Source: Bacteroidales bacterium (GTDB lineage: Bacteria; Bacteroidota; Bacteroidia; Bacteroidales; Muribaculaceae). From it: DNA of 6,457 bases. Location: the NCBI GenBank assembly GCA_004553485.1, contig SFLG01000082.1:1-6457 (forward strand). The letters are read 5' to 3'. The notes beneath the pieces are model-generated. The model made no database searches. It saw only the letters and a program-made list of their open reading frames with translations, and was not told the origin of the DNA. Below, piece by piece: positions 1-6,457 of the stretch; position 1 is the stretch's first letter; each line of letters begins with the position of its first letter. Made by a program: the position numbers and the translations under genes.

Positions 1-132
1 TATGGAACCCCATAACTCCTTCACCTTAACGACGAATCTACTCAAAAGTTGTCCGCCCTGCGTTAACATAAATTCTTGCTACGCAAGCGCCAAGGCGATT
101 AGGGGAACGGGCTCTTACAACTTAAGGTTTAG
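1..132. other. AT-richer upstream leader, no convincing gene
   Basis: This stretch is clearly less GC-rich than the genes that follow and has stops in most frames. A short inverted repeat, CTTGC at 75-79 and GCAAG at 83-87 with a 3-base loop, is visible but has no T-tract, so it is not a convincing terminator. A weak resemblance to a Bacteroidota promoter exists (TTG at 49-51, TAAATTCT at 69-76 against TAnnTTTG), but the spacing is about 17 bases where about 19-21 is usual, and the -7 box is imperfect. An AAGG at 124-127, five bases before the ATG at 133, is a weak ribosome-binding candidate. A promoter for the downstream cluster probably lies here or upstream of the window; this is inference. 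Confidence 0.4.
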
Positions 133-1356
133 ATGACCCGTAATTTTGTCAAAATATTTGTCATTCTGTGCCTTGTCCTTGACGCCGCAACTGGCGTAGC
201 GCAGACACGGCCGCAGGCACCGGTGCGGATGCTCCCCGCCGACACCGTCATCTCGCTGGTGACCTTCCATCCCGGCAGCGACGTCTACGAGCTGGAGGGC
301 CACACCGCCCTGCGCGTCACCACGCCCGAAGGCGTCGACTTCGCCGCCAACTGGGGCATGTTCGACTTCAACTCCCCCAACTTCGTCTACCGCTTTGTCA
401 AAGGCGAGACCGACTACAGCATGGGCGTCGCGCCATGGAGCTACACCGAGATGGCCTATCGCGGCCAGGGACGCCGCATAACCGAGCATGTGCTGGACAT
501 GACGCCGGCGCAGAAGCGACGCCTGCTCGAGCTGCTGGAGGAGAACGCCCGGCCGGAGAACCGCGTGTACCGCTACAACTACGTCCTCGACAACTGCGCC
601 ACGCGTCCCCTCGAAATGCTCGAAAAAGCCTTGGGCGACTCAATCGCCGTTCCGCAGCCCGAAGGCGAGCCCGCCAAGATGCAGACTTTCAGGCAGATGA
701 TGACGTACTACCATCGCAACTACCCGTGGTACCAGCTCGGCATCGACCTCGCCCTCGGCTCGGGCATCGACAAACCGCTGACAGCCCGTCAGAAGGCCTA
801 TGCCCCCGCGGCCCTCGACACACAAATTGCCAACGCGACGGTAAACGGCAAGCCGCTGACAGCCAGCACCGTCGTTGTCAACGACGTTGCCGCCGACAAC
901 GCCACCCTGCCCGCCACGCCGTGGCTGTTGACGCCCGGCGTAGTCTTTACCCTGATTTTCCTGCTTATCGCCTGGGCAACCTGGCGCGACTGGCGTCGCA
1001 AACGCCCCACACGGTGGGTCGACAGCGTCCTCTTCGGCACCCTCGGCGTGACAGGCTGCCTGCTCACCTTCCTGATTTTTGTGTCGCAGCACTACGCCAC
1101 CTCACCCAACTGGCTCTACCTGTGGATTAATCCGCTGGGCCTGCTCGTGGCCGTGACGGTATGGATAAAAAGAGCCGAAAAGTTGCTCATTTGGTTGCAA
1201 ATCGCTATCTTTGCACTGATAATATGCGGAATATGCGCCTGGCCCTTCACCGGCCAGCATTTCAATCCGGCCTTGCTGCCTCTGTTGCTGACAACTATGT
1301 TACGCTCAGGTCTTTACATAGGCATACGGATGCGCACCCGCAAGAATAGCAAATGA
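133..1356 (+). CDS. lnb: Lipoprotein N-acyltransferase Lnb-like membrane protein (DUF4105 domain)
   Basis: The 407-residue product resembles the DUF4105 family of Bacteroidota, now named Lnb for lipoprotein N-acyltransferase; that assignment is from recalled family knowledge. Seen in the sequence: a signal peptide (residues 1 to about 24, basic n-region, hydrophobic core, ending near GVAQ), a periplasmic domain of about 230 residues, then five hydrophobic segments near 264-283, 298-317, 327-343, 351-369 and 379-396. Basic loops such as RDWRRKRPTR follow the first helix. Candidate catalytic residues are H57 in EGHTALRV and C155 in YNYVLDNCATRP, an arrangement like NlpC/P60 or LRAT-type thiol enzymes. 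H319 and the NPLG motif near 333-336 also look family-conserved. The expected role is to acylate the amino group of the diacylglyceryl cysteine of exported lipoproteins; the acyl donor cannot be read from sequence. The start at 133 gives a clean signal peptide. The stop overlaps the next start as ATGA, so the two are probably translationally coupled. Confidence 0.8.
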   Translation: MTRNFVKIFVILCLVLDAATGVAQTRPQAPVRMLPADTVISLVTFHPGSDVYELEGHTALRVTTPEGVDFAANWGMFDFNSPNFVYRFVKGETDYSMGVAPWSYTEMAYRGQGRRITEHVLDMTPAQKRRLLELLEENARPENRVYRYNYVLDNCATRPLEMLEKALGDSIAVPQPEGEPAKMQTFRQMMTYYHRNYPWYQLGIDLALGSGIDKPLTARQKAYAPAALDTQIANATVNGKPLTASTVVVNDVAADNATLPATPWLLTPGVVFTLIFLLIAWATWRDWRRKRPTRWVDSVLFGTLGVTGCLLTFLIFVSQHYATSPNWLYLWINPLGLLVAVTVWIKRAEKLLIWLQIAIFALIICGICAWPFTGQHFNPALLPLLLTTMLRSGLYIGIRMRTRKNSK

Positions 1357-2987
1357 GTCGTCACAAAACGCCCCGGATACCCGTCACCGCCGACCGCCTG
1401 CGCATGATAACCGTGCTGGCCGCCGGCCTTGTCACCGTAGCCGTCAACGCGGCACGGCCCAAAATCGTTGTGGGCATAGTGGTAGACGGCCTGCGCCAGG
1501 AGTACATCGACCTGCTGCGCGGCAGCTTCGGCAGCAACGGCTTCAACCGTCTGCTCAACAACGGCATAGTGCTGGAGAATGTCGACTACGGCCCCGGCCT
1601 CGACGCCACCGCCGCCACCGCCGTGCTGATGACGGGAGCGGCGCCGTCGGTAAACGGCGTGCCCTCGACAAACGTTTACGACAACAACGGCCGCCGCTAC
1701 GTCAGCGTCTTCAACGACGGCCACACCCTGGGCAACTTCACCGACCAGACCCTCTCGCCGGCCGCCCTGCGCGTCACCACCATCAGCGACGAGGCCCGCA
1801 TAGCCGGTGCCGGCGTCAGCTACTCGCACGCCGTGGCCCTGCAGCCCGAGATGGCGCTGGCGATGGCCGGACACGCCTCGAACAGCGCCATCTGGCTCAA
1901 CGACCGCACCGCCAACTGGGCCGGCTCGACGGCCTATCCCGACTTCCCCGCCTCGATAAGCCAGCGCAACAGACTCAAACCCCTGTCGTCGAGCATCGAC
2001 ACAATGCAGTGGACGCCCTCGGCGGCATCGGCGCTGACCAAACATCTGCCCGAGCACCTGATGCGCTACCCCTTCCGCCACACCTTTGTGCGCCGTGACG
2101 GCAAGGGCATGGACGCCTTCGTGCAGTCGCCGATGGCAAACCGCGAGATAACGCGCGTGGCGTCGGAGATTGTCAACACGCAGCAGCTGGGCGCCCACGA
2201 CGGCGTCACCGACATGCTCAACGTGGCATATACGCTGCTGCCGTACGACTACACCAAGACTCCCGAAAACCGATACGAGCTAATCGACAGCTACATAAAG
2301 CTGGACGCACAGCTCGCCGACCTGTTCAGCACCGTCGACCGCAGCGCCGGCGGCAGCGACAACGTGCTCATCTACCTCGCCGGCACCCCGCCACGCACAC
2401 AGCGACGCCGCGAGGACGAGCGCTGGAAGATTCCTTCGGGCGAATTTTCAACCCGCAAGGCCATCTCCCTGCTCAACCTTTATCTCATCGCCGTTCACGG
2501 CAACGGCGAATGGGTCACGGCATACTCCGACGGCTCGTTCTACCTCAACGAGACACTCGCCAAAGAGCGCAACGTGCCCAAGGCCGAGCTGCAGCGCGAG
2601 GCCGCGGCCCTGCTCAAACGTATGGCGGGAGTGGACCAGGCCTTCCCCATCGACGACGTCCTCGACGGCAACGCCCCCGTGGATGACCCGGAGGCCCTGC
2701 GCCGCAACACGCTGGTAACCGCTACCGGCGACGTCATCGTGCAGATTATTCCCGGATGGGAGCTCCTCGACGATTTCAACTATCCCGTCAACGCCGCCAA
2801 AGGCACTGTCAGCCAGCACGCCGCCACCCTTGCCCCGGCCTACCTGCTTATCCCGGGAGCCGAGCCCGCGGTGGTGACAGCGACGGTGGACGCCCGCGCC
2901 ATAGCACCGACGGTGGCGCGCCAGATGCACATTCGCTCGCCCAACGGAGCCTCGCAGGCCCCGTTGCACGTGTCAATGCGCAAGTGA
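1353..2987 (+). CDS. Secreted alkaline-phosphatase-superfamily protein, probable pseudoenzyme
   Basis: The 544-residue product has a signal peptide: basic n-region at 1-17, hydrophobic core at 18-33, likely cleavage after A33 (VNA-A). M18 is an alternative start, but the start at 1353 keeps the basic n-region and forms an ATGA overlap with the preceding stop. The mature part begins with RPKIVVGIVVDGLRQEYI, typical of the phosphodiesterase/alkaline phosphatase superfamily (D45 as first metal ligand), followed by DATAATAVLMTG (T86 or T89 in the nucleophile region) and MAGHASNSAIW (H174). Compared from memory with PafA-type phosphatases, the other ligand motifs are missing: the D-x3-H site is P297/T301, the DH pair is T345/P346 (LAGTPP), and the late HG site is replaced near G484-S487. 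The Lys/Arg pair of monoesterases reads Q164/E166. The C-terminus keeps a VDARAIAPTVARQMHIRSPN segment like family members. The fold call is firm; the reaction is unknown and may be absent. It acts in the periplasm or on the envelope. Confidence 0.8.
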   Translation: MSRHKTPRIPVTADRLRMITVLAAGLVTVAVNAARPKIVVGIVVDGLRQEYIDLLRGSFGSNGFNRLLNNGIVLENVDYGPGLDATAATAVLMTGAAPSVNGVPSTNVYDNNGRRYVSVFNDGHTLGNFTDQTLSPAALRVTTISDEARIAGAGVSYSHAVALQPEMALAMAGHASNSAIWLNDRTANWAGSTAYPDFPASISQRNRLKPLSSSIDTMQWTPSAASALTKHLPEHLMRYPFRHTFVRRDGKGMDAFVQSPMANREITRVASEIVNTQQLGAHDGVTDMLNVAYTLLPYDYTKTPENRYELIDSYIKLDAQLADLFSTVDRSAGGSDNVLIYLAGTPPRTQRRREDERWKIPSGEFSTRKAISLLNLYLIAVHGNGEWVTAYSDGSFYLNETLAKERNVPKAELQREAAALLKRMAGVDQAFPIDDVLDGNAPVDDPEALRRNTLVTATGDVIVQIIPGWELLDDFNYPVNAAKGTVSQHAATLAPAYLLIPGAEPAVVTATVDARAIAPTVARQMHIRSPNGASQAPLHVSMRK

Positions 2988-2993
2988 GGGTCA

Positions 2994-3036
2994 CGGCCGG
3001 CATCGGACATCCGCTCCGCCCCGGCCGAAACGGCCG
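2994..3036 (+). promoter_or_regulatory. GC-rich inverted repeats with alternative pairings before secA
   Basis: CGGCCG occurs three times, at 2994-2999, 3022-3027 and 3031-3036. The first and second copies extend to a 7-base stem (2994-3000 with 3021-3027) enclosing a 20-base loop that can itself form a small CGG/CCG hairpin (3004-3006 with 3011-3013). The second and third copies form a 6-base stem with an AAA loop. The two stems use the same middle arm and exclude each other. No T-tract follows, so this is not a classic intrinsic terminator. It could mark an mRNA end, a processing site or an attenuator for secA. CGGCCG is self-complementary and the region is GC-rich, so chance is possible. 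Confidence 0.3.
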
Positions 3037-3042
3037 CAAAAG

Positions 3043-3093
3043 CCATATCACATTACCCTATTTCCCCCACTAAAAAACCAAACACATAATATA
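3043..3093 (+). promoter_or_regulatory. G-free, A-rich secA translation leader
   Basis: No G occurs on the + strand from 3043 to 3093, and the last 23 bases (3071-3093) are 15 A, 4 T and 4 C. There is no Shine-Dalgarno sequence before the ATG at 3094. Bacteroidota are known to initiate mostly without Shine-Dalgarno pairing, favouring unstructured, A-rich leaders, and this fits well. I see no good TAnnTTTG promoter box here, so secA may be read from upstream or from an unrecognised promoter. Confidence 0.5.

Positions 3094-6457
<3,364 letters not shown>

Noticed and set aside
75..87. CTTGC/GCAAG hairpin as a terminator of an upstream gene
   Set aside because: Only five base pairs and no following T-tract; likely chance.
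141..148. TAATTTTG, a perfect match to the Bacteroidota -7 box TAnnTTTG
   Set aside because: It lies inside codons 3-6 of the Lnb-like gene, there is no -33 TTTG at the right distance, and no usable start lies close downstream.
435..1130. 231-codon + strand open frame inside the Lnb-like gene
   Set aside because: Out-of-frame, Arg/Pro-rich translation typical of a GC-rich shadow; the frame at 133-1356 has the signal peptide, domain motifs and membrane helices.
1314..2198. 294-codon open frame on the - strand opposite the phosphatase-like gene
   Set aside because: It spans the Lnb/phosphatase junction antisense, is rich in Gly, Val, Ala, Arg and His, and has no motif; the + strand frame has a signal peptide and family motifs.

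Overview
The window reads as part of a Bacteroidota chromosome, most likely a GC-rich member of the Bacteroidales. Three things point there: a SecA of more than 1,121 residues with the long internal insertions typical of that phylum, a DUF4105/Lnb-type membrane protein, and translation starts without strong Shine-Dalgarno sites. Codon third positions are strongly G/C, yet Ile ATA codons are frequent. A genus cannot be fixed without a search; a Muribaculaceae-like gut lineage is only a guess.

Layout: bases 1-132 are an AT-richer leader with no convincing gene. A gene for a lipoprotein N-acyltransferase Lnb-like protein follows (133-1356): signal peptide, periplasmic domain with a candidate Cys/His pair, then five membrane helices. 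It overlaps by 4 bases (ATGA) with a secreted alkaline-phosphatase-superfamily protein (1353-2987) that appears to have lost most of the metal ligands of that superfamily. A 106-base gap holds GC-rich inverted repeats that can pair in two exclusive ways, followed by a G-free, A-rich leader. Then comes secA (3094 to the window end), cut within its last few codons just after the zinc-binding SEC-C motif. All genes are on the + strand.

Together the genes look like an envelope-biogenesis cluster. SecA drives export of preproteins, including lipoprotein precursors, and the Lnb-like protein would act on lipoproteins after export by N-acylating the lipid-modified cysteine. The middle protein is exported and translationally coupled to the Lnb-like gene, but its function is unknown. 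The best lead for something undescribed is this middle gene: a probable pseudo-phosphatase between a lipoprotein-maturation enzyme and the secretion motor. No mobile element, CRISPR array, tRNA or rRNA was seen. Long open frames on the - strand are shadows caused by the GC-biased codon use of the + strand genes.
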